A DNA stretch of 64,000 nucleotides from Caenimonas sp. SL110 (GTDB lineage: Bacteria > Pseudomonadota > Gammaproteobacteria > Burkholderiales > Burkholderiaceae_C), in contig NZ_JANU01000004.1 in assembly GCF_001044395.1 (NCBI RefSeq), forward strand, positions 62,001-126,000, written 5' to 3'. Within the stretch, counting starts at the first letter, position 1; each line of letters opens with the position of its first letter. Both the position numbers and the translations under genes were made by a program. Below the pieces are notes generated by a model. The model worked only from the letters and a program-made list of their open reading frames with translations. It was not told the origin of the DNA and searched no databases. This document shows, piece by piece, positions 50,256-58,900 of this stretch.

Positions 50256-51547
50256 ATGCGTTGAACATCTCCGAATACACCCAATCGCTCGGCCTGCAAG
50301 CCCGCCAGGCCTCGGCTGCCATGGCGCGCGCCGATTCCGCGACCAAGAACAAGGCGCTGCTCGCCCTCGCGCGACTGCTGCGCGCCAACGTCGAGCCGCT
50401 ACAGATCGACAACGCCAAAGACATCGAACGCGCAACGGCCGCCGGCCTCTCGGCGCCGATGGTCGATCGCCTGAAGCTCACGCCGAAAGTAATCGACACC
50501 ATCGCGCAGGGCTGTGAACAGTTGGCCGCGATGCCCGACGTGATCGGCGAAATCATCGGCATGAAGCAGCAGCCCAGCGGCATCCGCGTCGGCCAGATGC
50601 GCGTGCCGATCGGCGTGTTCGGCATGATCTACGAGAGCCGCCCCAATGTGACCATCGAGGCCGCGAGCCTGTCGATCAAGAGCGGCAATGCCTGCATCCT
50701 GCGCGGCGGCTCGGAGGCCATCGACTCCAACAAGGCGCTTGCGCGGCTGGTGCAGCAGGCCCTCGTCGAAGCGGGTCTGCCCGCCGAAGCCGTGCAGCTC
50801 GTGCAGACCACCGACCGGGACGCTGTGGGCCAGCTCATTGCCATGCCGCAATACGTGGATGTGATCATCCCGCGCGGTGGCAAGGGCCTGATCGAACGCA
50901 TCAGCCGCGAGGCGAAGGTGCCGGTGATCAAGCACCTGGACGGCAACTGCCATGTGTATGTCGATGATCCATGCGACATCGATATGGCCGTGCGGGTTGC
51001 AGACAATGCCAAGACGCAGAAGTACAGCCCATGCAATGCGATTGAAGGCTTGCTGGTCGCGCGTTCAGTCGCTGAAGAGTTCTTGCCAAAGATCGGTGCC
51101 GTGTTCGCAGCCAAGGGCGTCGAGATGCGTTGCGACGCAGCGGCCAAGACGATCCTCCACCCCACCGTTCGCCCTGAGCTTGTCGAAGGGCTCCTCAAGG
51201 ACGCCACCGAACAGGACTGGTTCGAGGAATACCTCGCCCCCATCATCAGCATCAAGGTCGTCGAAGGGCTGGACGAAGCCGTCGCCCACATCAACCACTA
51301 CTCCAGCCACCACACCGACGCGATCATCACGCGCGACCACATGCATGCGCAGCGGTTCCTGCGCGAAGTGGATTCGGCCAGCGTGATGGTCAACACCAGC
51401 CCGCGTTTTGCCGATGGATTCGAGTTCGGCCTGGGTGCTGAAATCGGCATCAGCACAGACAAGTTCCACGCACGTGGTCCAGTCGGCATCGAAGGCCTCA
51501 CCTCGCTGAAATACGTGGTGCTCGGCCAGGGCGAAATCCGCACGTGA
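50252..51547 (+). CDS. proA: Gamma-glutamyl phosphate reductase with repeat-derived insert
   Basis: Reduces gamma-glutamyl phosphate to glutamate-5-semialdehyde in proline synthesis. The 431-residue protein has the aldehyde-dehydrogenase fold, [17 protein letters not shown], catalytic Cys261 in [12 protein letters not shown], and [14 protein letters not shown]. Residues about 303-315 ([13 protein letters not shown]) are an in-frame palindromic repeat not expected in the family; flanking sequence is intact on both sides. GTG 50252 was chosen; ATG 50162 lies deep in holA. The DUF6352-like gene starts on its stop (GTGA). Confidence 0.93.
   Translation: MNALNISEYTQSLGLQARQASAAMARADSATKNKALLALARLLRANVEPLQIDNAKDIERATAAGLSAPMVDRLKLTPKVIDTIAQGCEQLAAMPDVIGEIIGMKQQPSGIRVGQMRVPIGVFGMIYESRPNVTIEAASLSIKSGNACILRGGSEAIDSNKALARLVQQALVEAGLPAEAVQLVQTTDRDAVGQLIAMPQYVDVIIPRGGKGLIERISREAKVPVIKHLDGNCHVYVDDPCDIDMAVRVADNAKTQKYSPCNAIEGLLVARSVAEEFLPKIGAVFAAKGVEMRCDAAAKTILHPTVRPELVEGLLKDATEQDWFEEYLAPIISIKVVEGLDEAVAHINHYSSHHTDAIITRDHMHAQRFLREVDSASVMVNTSPRFADGFEFGLGAEIGISTDKFHARGPVGIEGLTSLKYVVLGQGEIRT
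51164..51190 (+). repeat. Palindromic repeat inserted in frame in proA
   Basis: ACCGTTCGCCCTGAGCTTGT and the following bases code TVRPELVEG. The arms GCCCT (51171-51175) and AGGGC (51187-51191) are inverted. The same peptide is familiar from dispersed repeats in many Burkholderiales. It has no frameshift or stop, so proA is tolerant of it. Confidence 0.85.
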
Positions 51548-52560
51548 AAGACTTCTGGCGCAGCTGCGGTTATCGCCTGCTTGAACGCACGGCAGCAGGC
51601 AACCTGATCGTCACCGACGAATTCATCCGTCACCTGTTGCACAGCCCCGAGATGACACCGATTGCGGAATCGGGACCTGCCGAGCTCGCGCTGCATGAGG
51701 CATTGCTGGCGCAGCCGCGCATGGCAGTCAGTGCGGCCCAATTGGCTGCGATCGAAGACGAAGATGCACGCAGCAATTACGAAATCTGGCTGCGATTTCG
51801 CGCCCGTTTGATGGCGCATGAAACGCTGGACGCCAGCTACCGCGCGCTGTTCGAAGGCGATGGGGTCGATGTGCCGCCGGTCTTTGTGCAGCAGCTCACG
51901 CAGATCATGCTGCGGCATGTGATCGGCGACGACGCCACGGTGTTTGAAGCGCGCGCAGCCGAGATGCTGTTTCGCGCACAGCGCATTGCCATCCAGGACG
52001 ACGGCCAGGTGATGGCCGCTGATGACGAAACGGTGGAGCGCCACGCGATTGCCGCGAACTTCGGCACCCTGGGCGAACTGCTCAAGCAAGGCGGAGCCAC
52101 GCTACGCACTGCAGAACTCGACGTGCTGACCGATGCGCGTGCCGACGACTACTGGCAGCGCGACGAGAGCCACGACATGGTGCTCGCGCTCACGCATGGC
52201 GAGCCGGGGCTCCAGGCGCTGTGCAACGTGCTGCAAGCGTGGGTGAGTCACTTCATCGGCAGCCCTGTGCGCGTGACCGTCGAGCGCGACATCGACGATG
52301 CCAACTGGGTCTGGCACGTAGGCCTGGACGCGCAGGCCAGCAGCGTGCTCAACGACCTGTTCCAGGGGCATGAAGTTGACAACGAACGCATGGCCCGCAT
52401 GCTCTGCCTGTTCGCCCTGCACTTCGATGAGCCGTCGATCGTCCAGCCCGTGATGGAAGGCAAGCCCGTGTACCTGGCAATGGCGATGGACGACCAGAAA
52501 CGGCTGAAGCTGAAGCCGCAGAATTTGCTGTTGAATTTGCCGCTGGCGGTGGCGAGCTAG
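51544..52560 (+). CDS. DUF6352-like protein of unknown function
   Basis: A 338-residue, acidic, helical, probably cytoplasmic protein with no signal peptide or membrane helix. It starts [32 protein letters not shown]. Proteins of this kind sit behind proA in Burkholderiales, and I assign the family from that context and the N-terminal sequence. GTG 51544 overlaps the proA stop (GTGA), so they are coupled. Function unknown. Confidence 0.75.
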   Translation: MKDFWRSCGYRLLERTAAGNLIVTDEFIRHLLHSPEMTPIAESGPAELALHEALLAQPRMAVSAAQLAAIEDEDARSNYEIWLRFRARLMAHETLDASYRALFEGDGVDVPPVFVQQLTQIMLRHVIGDDATVFEARAAEMLFRAQRIAIQDDGQVMAADDETVERHAIAANFGTLGELLKQGGATLRTAELDVLTDARADDYWQRDESHDMVLALTHGEPGLQALCNVLQAWVSHFIGSPVRVTVERDIDDANWVWHVGLDAQASSVLNDLFQGHEVDNERMARMLCLFALHFDEPSIVQPVMEGKPVYLAMAMDDQKRLKLKPQNLLLNLPLAVAS

Positions 52561-52590
52561 CTGCACTGCGCCGGTCAGTTTGCATTTACT

Positions 52591-52623
52591 CCCTCTCCCT
52601 CTGGGAGAGGGTTGGGGTGAGGG
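52591..52623 (+). repeat. Palindromic CCCTCTCCC-TCT-GGGAGAGGG repeat
   Basis: Perfect nine-base arms with loop TCT, followed by TTGGGGTGAGGG. It lies between the convergent genes at 52560 and 52689. The GC-rich hairpin without T run could act as a transcript end, but the motif is a common dispersed repeat. Confidence 0.8.
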
Positions 52624-52688
52624 CAGACGGCGGTGGAAGACTGTGCTGGCCTCAATTGGGGAAGGAAGCCCGACTCCTGCCGGATTAA

Positions 52689-53144
52689 TCAAGGCTCAGA
52701 AAAATCCTGACTCCAGTCGAGCAGAGGCCCAAGCATCACTTGGTCGGCGCATCGTAGGAGCGGTTCAAACTGAGTGTGTTGACTTTCGCACCTTGAAATC
52801 AGCCGTGCAACCAGAGGAATGGTGTCGCCTTCCATCTCGTAATGACACGTCAAAAAGATCAGCGCCCGCATACTCATCGGACTCATTTGCGCGTAGCTCT
52901 TGGACTCCGCCAGCTCCTTCGCGAGCGCTAGCTTATGGGGCAACCGTTGTGGCGGCAAAGGCGGGGGTGGGCGGCCCCATCGCTCACGCTCTAGTTTCTG
53001 CAGAAAAAGGTCTTCACCGATGTTCGCCGAGAGTAGACAAGCTGACGCCTTCATCAGCTCCTCCCGTGTGAAGGTTTGGGCTGGACACGCAGAGTGGAGG
53101 AAAACCACCAACAGTGTGGCCAGAAATAAAGATCTTCTGTTCAT
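52689..53144 (-). CDS. Small exported protein, unknown
   Basis: A 151-residue exported protein: signal peptide MNRRSLFLATLLVVFLHSACPAQT, then a mature part with five or so cysteines and a Pro-rich stretch (RPPPPLPPQRLP). No family recognised. It is last in a minus-strand row that begins with the YD-repeat toxin gene at 64 kb. Base composition is lower in GC than the core genes. A possible immunity or accessory protein by position. Confidence 0.65.
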   Translation of the reverse strand: MNRRSLFLATLLVVFLHSACPAQTFTREELMKASACLLSANIGEDLFLQKLERERWGRPPPPLPPQRLPHKLALAKELAESKSYAQMSPMSMRALIFLTCHYEMEGDTIPLVARLISRCESQHTQFEPLLRCADQVMLGPLLDWSQDFSEP

Positions 53145-53242
53145 CGGTTTCTATTCAACATGCGAAACGGCGTGCCGACCTCAGGTCTACCGATGCGGGC
53201 GTTTGACGACTGCGTGGCCGTGACCGCTTGAGCCGGGTGGTA

Positions 53243-53983
53243 TCACCAGCAATACTTCTGCACCGCACCGGATTCCTCGCGTGCCGTCCTCAATCTTTCG
53301 AGGTTTGCAGGCGTCTGCACAAAATCCCGCTCTTTCTCGACTGACTCCCGAATGCTCGCGACAGCACGAAGGAGATTGGCCTGGCGATCACCAGATAGAG
53401 CGGGAAAGGACTCGACAAAAAGTGTCTGATAGGGGTGTGCCTCGACCCAGTCTGCTGCGGCACGTCGTGCGGCAGCCTGCTTCTGGAGATCGCAAAAGGC
53501 GTAGCCGTTGATGAAGTAGCCAGCGGTCCCGGCGAAGCCAGCAACTGCATGGCGAGACTGCGCGAGCAAAGGGTGCGAAACATTCAGCACGGCCGCCACC
53601 GTTGCATACCGGTCCTTCGCCGCGTAAAACCAGAACACAGCATCATCTCGCAATCCAACGTCGTAAAGACGGATAGCCAGAACCATCATCGTCATCGGTG
53701 TTATCCACTCCGGCTGAGACATGATTTCGTCTCTGACCTGCGCGATCGTTGCGGGATCTGTTGATGCGAGTCGGGTATCAAATTTTGCTGCCACCGCAAC
53801 CTGTGGTGGGTCGCCTTCGGAGGCACCAGACACGTAGTACGGTTGAACATAAATGCCAACGTGTCGAATAGGTTGACCAGAAACAGCATGGGCGAATACG
53901 AGCAACCCAAAAAATGTGAGCAAGCGCGTAAGCGATGTCGTGAGAAAAAGGTAACGGGTTACGGCTGGAATGGCAATGGTCAT
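53243..53983 (-). CDS. Exported protein, unknown
   Basis: A 246-residue protein with a signal peptide (hydrophobic LTRLLTFFGLLVFAHAVSGQ) and a soluble mature part (TPMTMMVLAIRLYDVGLRDDAVFWFYAAKDRYATVAAVLN) that resembles helical repeats. No family recognised. Its ATG overlaps the stop of a 41-residue frame (ATGA). It lies in the ankyrin-protein row downstream of the YD-repeat toxin and may be an immunity or accessory protein. Confidence 0.65.
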   Translation of the reverse strand: MTIAIPAVTRYLFLTTSLTRLLTFFGLLVFAHAVSGQPIRHVGIYVQPYYVSGASEGDPPQVAVAAKFDTRLASTDPATIAQVRDEIMSQPEWITPMTMMVLAIRLYDVGLRDDAVFWFYAAKDRYATVAAVLNVSHPLLAQSRHAVAGFAGTAGYFINGYAFCDLQKQAAARRAAADWVEAHPYQTLFVESFPALSGDRQANLLRAVASIRESVEKERDFVQTPANLERLRTAREESGAVQKYCW

Positions 53984-54105
53984 TGCTTGTGCTCGTGTAG
54001 ACGGTGCCGAATGGACCTGCCGTCCGGGTTCCGATCGTTAAGGGTTTTTCCAGTCGACGTAACCGATACGACCGGGCAAAGAAGTAAGACGCATGCTTTC
54101 TTCAT
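53980..54105 (-). CDS. Short 41-residue frame coupled to the exported gene
   Basis: MKKACVLLLCPVVSVTSTGK..., with a signal-like N-terminus and basic rest. Its TGA overlaps the ATG of the next gene by ATGA. GGTGA upstream is only a weak ribosome binding site. It may be a leader peptide or a remnant. Low confidence. Confidence 0.3.
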   Translation of the reverse strand: MKKACVLLLCPVVSVTSTGKTLNDRNPDGRSIRHRLHEHKQ

Positions 54106-54298
54106 GAAGCTTTCACCAGAAATGGATGAATTCAATTGAACGTTGCAACCGTGGCCGCATAGGTGCAACCGAAACACGTGACTCGCGGCGTGCATCCGTG
54201 TGGCGAGCATGGTAGAGCGCAACCACTGGTTGATCGGCAGACTTTCACCAGCCAAAGGTATAGCGCAGTCCCGCAGCGGCGATCGTGGATGTCGCTCG
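54106..54298 (-). other. Non-coding gap, nothing recognised
   Basis: Together with the short frame below it, this is the largest gap in the toxin-flanking region. No convincing gene, terminator or repeat is seen. Confidence 0.5.
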
Positions 54299-55078
54299 TT
54301 ATCGTTCGGCGAAGGGCGCATGTACACCGCGCCCTGCCAGCAACTCGAACACCTTGCTGCGGGCTGCTTGTCGAGCGGGGTCATTCATAGTGACCGTCGT
54401 CGAGACCAGGCGGCCACACCGCACCAGATCTTTCGTCAAGCCGCTTATGAGCAGATCCACCGTCATGTCAAACCGCCCGGCGCCGACGGTGGACAAGCAT
54501 GTCTCCCCAAGATTCGGATCAGCGCCGAATTTCAAGAGCAATCGCACGTTGATCTCGTACTGGGAGGCAATTGCGTTCATCAAGGGAGTTTCCTGAATGG
54601 TATTGAGCACATTCGGATTCCCCCTATGTTGCAAAAAGAGTTCCAGCAGATCCGGGCGATTGCTCCCGGAGGTAAGGAACAAGGGAGACTTTCCGTTGTG
54701 GAGCGGCGCATTCGGGTCGGCACCGCGCGCCAGCAAATGCTGCACCGTGGCCACTGAAATGCCAACCTTGAGCAAGCTCCAGTGCAGCGGGGTTTGACCT
54801 GCTTCGCCAACAGTATTGATCTTTGCGCCACGCTGAATAGCGAGGTCGATGGCCGGCATGTCTTCCTGCTCGATGGCCCGAACGAGGGCTACTGCCTGGG
54901 GATCCTTGAAAGTTTGCGCGGCGTCCATTCCTCCAGCGCGCAAACCTGCTTGGACAACTGGCGAGCTCATGCTTAACGCCGCACCCACCAAGAGAATCCC
55001 ACAACAGGATGGCGACGCGTAGCGCATAAAGATGCGACCACGAGATATGGGCAACGTGCGCCGTCGAAGCTCGTGCAT
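54299..55078 (-). CDS. Exported ankyrin-repeat protein
   Basis: About 259 residues from ATG 55078, with an N-terminal signal-like segment (MRYASPSCCGILLVGAALSMSSPVVQA). Three to four ankyrin repeats follow: GQTPLHWSLLKVGISVATVQHLLARGADPN, GKSPLFLTSGSNRPDLLELFLQHRGNPN, and TPLMNAIASQYEINVRLLLKFGADPN. The start may instead be ATG 55027, directly at the signal peptide. It lies 13 bases after the second ankyrin gene. Ankyrin proteins are known as immunity partners of polymorphic toxins, so this is a candidate for the lipase domain at 55972. Confidence 0.8.
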   Translation of the reverse strand: MHELRRRTLPISRGRIFMRYASPSCCGILLVGAALSMSSPVVQAGLRAGGMDAAQTFKDPQAVALVRAIEQEDMPAIDLAIQRGAKINTVGEAGQTPLHWSLLKVGISVATVQHLLARGADPNAPLHNGKSPLFLTSGSNRPDLLELFLQHRGNPNVLNTIQETPLMNAIASQYEINVRLLLKFGADPNLGETCLSTVGAGRFDMTVDLLISGLTKDLVRCGRLVSTTVTMNDPARQAARSKVFELLAGRGVHAPFAER

Positions 55079-55091
55079 CTGTGGGTTCAAT

Positions 55092-55940
55092 CTACTTTTG
55101 TAGTGGGGGTGGTGGGCCTGCTTGCGGCACCACACCCATCTGCCGCAGCTTCTCCAGAATCAGCAGCCGCTTGGGCTCCAACTCTGGAATTGCCGGCAGT
55201 TTGGGAGTTGGTGCGTGGCTGTTTAGCACCCACGCTAGTAGCGGCAAATTGCGGTTGAATCCGTTTTCCAGCGCGTATAGGACGATGTCGTACTGCCGGC
55301 GGCTCGCTGAGGTCAACACCATTGGATAGCCGATCTTATTGGCTGTATTGATATCAGCCCCTGCTTGCACCAGCAGCTTCACATATGAAAGTGTCGAGGC
55401 TGCCTGAGGCAAGGGTGCATAGTACGCATCGTCTGGGAGTGGCGCGCTAGGGTCACCTTTGAATTCCAGGAGAACTTTCAATAGCTCGGGTTGTTCAGGG
55501 TTCAGCCCAGCCGCGAGCCACACAGGGTGCAAATCCTTTCTGGGGCCGATGCGCTGATTGGGGTCGGCGCCTGCTTCGAGCAATGCCCTCATGCCGGTTT
55601 CGCTGCGACCCGAGAAGGCCCACATCAGCGGCGTCATATTTTGCTGGCCGGTCGCGTTGACATTGGCACCTTCAGCGACCGAGCGACGGACCTCGGCTAC
55701 TTTGCCTTCTGCGGCAGCGCGGGCCAGCCTCGCCTCTTTCGTGTCACCAAAATACTCGGTGACAGTTTGCCCCACTACCTTGAGTTCGTTCATCTGGCAG
55801 CCCCCGGTGAGTGGAATGCACAGCCATACAAGAAGGCACAAGGTGCCGTGCCAAATCGTGCGCCGCCAGTGGCTGTCTCGGGTGCTCGCAGGGACTGACA
55901 CTGGTCTTGATGGCGCGTGGAATGTGAAAGTGGGCGGCAA
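55092..55940 (-). CDS. Ankyrin-repeat lipoprotein
   Basis: About 282 residues from TTG 55940, which has a perfect AGGAG upstream. The hydrophobic segment LCLLVWLCIPLTGGC ends in a lipobox-like LTGGC, so the mature protein would sit on a membrane. The ankyrin part has MTPLMWAFSGRSETGMRALLEAGADPN, LKVLLEFKGDPS and AASTLSYVKLLVQAGADINTANKIGYPMVLTSASRRQYDIVLYAL. It directly follows the YD-repeat toxin gene (31 bases), the usual place for an immunity gene. Confidence 0.82.
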   Translation of the reverse strand: MPPTFTFHAPSRPVSVPASTRDSHWRRTIWHGTLCLLVWLCIPLTGGCQMNELKVVGQTVTEYFGDTKEARLARAAAEGKVAEVRRSVAEGANVNATGQQNMTPLMWAFSGRSETGMRALLEAGADPNQRIGPRKDLHPVWLAAGLNPEQPELLKVLLEFKGDPSAPLPDDAYYAPLPQAASTLSYVKLLVQAGADINTANKIGYPMVLTSASRRQYDIVLYALENGFNRNLPLLAWVLNSHAPTPKLPAIPELEPKRLLILEKLRQMGVVPQAGPPPPLQK

Positions 55941-55971
55941 TTGGAATCTCCTGAGCAATTGGTGGGCGTGT

Positions 55972-58900
55972 TCATGGTTTGCCCTTCAGCATCGGCTGCA
56001 TCACGCTGTTTAGCACATAGGTCATGCTGTGCAGGGCCAAGGCGGTGGTCGGCAGCCGGGATGTAAATGTTGCGCCTGGCGTCCAAGTATTTGAGCGATA
56101 GTTATAGGTAGGCTGCTCCACCGCATTCATGGCTAATTGCATGCCTGCAGCCCGAGGTAGTTTGGACAGCCATGCGTAAGCTGCCGCTCCTGACATTGGT
56201 GACCCCAATGTCCCGAGCAGGGTGGACCCCAACGCAGGGCCATCGAGTTGCAGCGTGTTGAGAAGCTCGCCTCTCACGTAATGTGCTTGCACTAGCTCGG
56301 GGTTGCTCATCATGCGTTGCAGCCCGGCAACCCCGAGTGTCTGCGGATTCAGCCCTGCGGCGTTGAAGGTGACACCGCGAATACCAGTGTTGAACGCTTG
56401 CGCCGCTGCCAAGCCTCCACCGAGCGAGTGTCCCGTGAAAGTGACTCGGTTACCGATGGCGCTCTGCAAAATGAAGTCGGCATTGTCGAGTGCTTGAGCA
56501 TATTGCCTTGACTGCCCAACAGCAATTTGCAAGAAGTTGTGGCTCCAGTCTTTTCTTTCATCTGTACCTCGATTTGCGTAGATATAGCTTCCATCGTTTT
56601 GGTTGTGGTAGAGCGCTGCGAAATAGCCTGTTCTCGGGTCGACCAATGCCTCTGGGGTCAAATTAGCCCGCGCCAGCTCAATGGCAGATGTGACGCGCTC
56701 TATGCCGTTGGGTAAAAGTTCATTGATTTGATTTTTGAAATAAACATCACGATTCACCAGCGCAAGAACTCCTAGTCGGTGCTGACGCTCCAGAGTGGCG
56801 ATCTGCGGATTATTCGGCTCGACGATTCGCATCTCTGCGATGGTCGTTCCCACCACATCCAGGCGCTGCCGATGGGCCACATCTTTGGCGATGAACCAGG
56901 CGTCTTCAACAGTTCGGCCCGGCATGGCCAGCACATGGGCGTACGCCCGTGCCTGCTCAGTGTCGGACGGCGGCGTCCGGAATTGCTGCGTTAACGCCGT
57001 TGTACTTCCACGGCCGAAGTTCACAGGCTCAGAAGGATCTGCATAAATCTCCCTGAACTGTTGTGCGTATCTCTGTGCAGTTTGCTCGGCCGCGCCGGCT
57101 GCAACCAGCCTGTGGAAGGCGGCTGTCTCACCGACGATGTCATCTTGCACATCCCCGCCGTTGCGATAGTTGGCGTCCGACCAGGGGCCTTGCCCTTGAA
57201 GCTCTTCCACCGCAGCACCCCTCACCGCATTCCCAAACGCATCCACCACCACCTGCGCAACCTGCACCTTCCCCCCTCGCAACACCGCCGCCGTCCCACT
57301 CGCGGCCAATCGCGTCGCCACGTCGGCGGCGAAATTACCTCCCGCGCTTCCACCCCACGCCTTCCCCAACGCGTTGCCAACGACGTTGCCCACTGCCGCG
57401 CCTCCGGCAGTCGCGACGATGCCCTTCCAGCTGATCGTCTTCTGCCAGCCAACCGCAGTGGCCACTCCCTGCGTGATCGTGCTGGCCATCGCGGCGCGCG
57501 CCGCTGCAGGGCCCCAACCGGTCCCAGCCAGCCAGCTGTTCGCGGGCAGCAGGTTCGCCATGCCCATCGAGACCCCGGCCGTCAATCCCGCCATCGCCAC
57601 CTGCTTGAGGTCGTAGAACTCCTGCACCCCTGCTGCAATCCCCACCGTCTGGCTTGCCAGCGAGCCCAGGATCGCACCGGCCATGCCCGGCAGCATCACG
57701 CTCATGGCAATCGCCACCACGATCATCAGCAGTTCACCGAACACGTTCTTGTCGGCCGGCTTGGGCGGCATATACGGCGTCGTATCCCCCACCATCCGGC
57801 TTGGGTCATACGGCTGGAAATCCGCTGCGCCGTTGTGCGCGCCGCCCACGAGGTTCGGCAGGTTCAGCGTGAGCCCGACCCGCAGATCGCTATCGCCCTG
57901 TATCCCATTCGCATCGGCGATCTGGAACCAGCGCCTGCTGTCGCCATAGGCCTGCTGCGCAATGCTTCGCAAGGTGTCGCCGCTTCGCACCACATACGCT
58001 CCAGGCGCTGCCAGCGGATAGGTCGGCGTGATCGAGCGGTAGCCCAGCTGGAATTCGGCGATGTTGTTGTCATAGACGACTTCGCCCGTGGCCGACCTTG
58101 GCGTCGCGCTGTCCACGCCCGAGCCGTACTGGCCCAGCACTTCGCCGTTCACGATCAATTGCCGCATCAGCTTGGTGCCGTGCATCGTCGCGAGCACTTG
58201 CCCGTTGTTGTCGTTGATGTAGGTCCGGTCCACCTGACCCGGTTGCGTCACGCTGCGCAGGTGTCCGTTCGCGTCGTAGTTGCTGGTGCTCGTGCCCGGC
58301 TCGAACGCGGTGCTGGTGCCGCTCACGCTCGCCTCGCGGTAGCCGTCCAGTGCGCGCATCACGACGCCGTAGTTGTTGGTGGCGCTGTTGAGCACGCGAT
58401 AGGCGGTGAGGTTGCCCGCGCCGTCGAACGTGTCGCTGATCTGGCGGTAGTCGATGCCGCCGCCGTTGTGCTTGACGACCTGCACCACCTGCTGGCCGTC
58501 GGCGTTGTAGCAGGTCTCGCGGCGGCGCGAACCATTGCCGCTGATGGCGTTGCCGTTCGCGTCCCTGCCGTACAACTCTTTCAGATAGTTCGCGGGTAAC
58601 CAGTCCGCGCCGCCGGTCTGCGTCACGCGGCTGGCCATGTCGTACTTGCGCGCGTCGATCTGCGGATCAGGCTCGCCATCGACTTGCCCGAACAGGTGAC
58701 CGTCGCTGCGCTGGATGGAAGTCAGGCGATTGAGCGCATCGTATTGGTAGGTTTCGGTGAGCTGGCCCAGCGCGGTGCTCGCCTTGTAGTCGAACTGCTC
58801 CGGGTCGCCGTTCTTGTAGACCTTGTTGACGATCCTGCCGTAGAAGGTGTCGGTGGTGCGATTGCCGTTCAGGTCGTACGCGAGCTTGTGTCCCTGGTTG

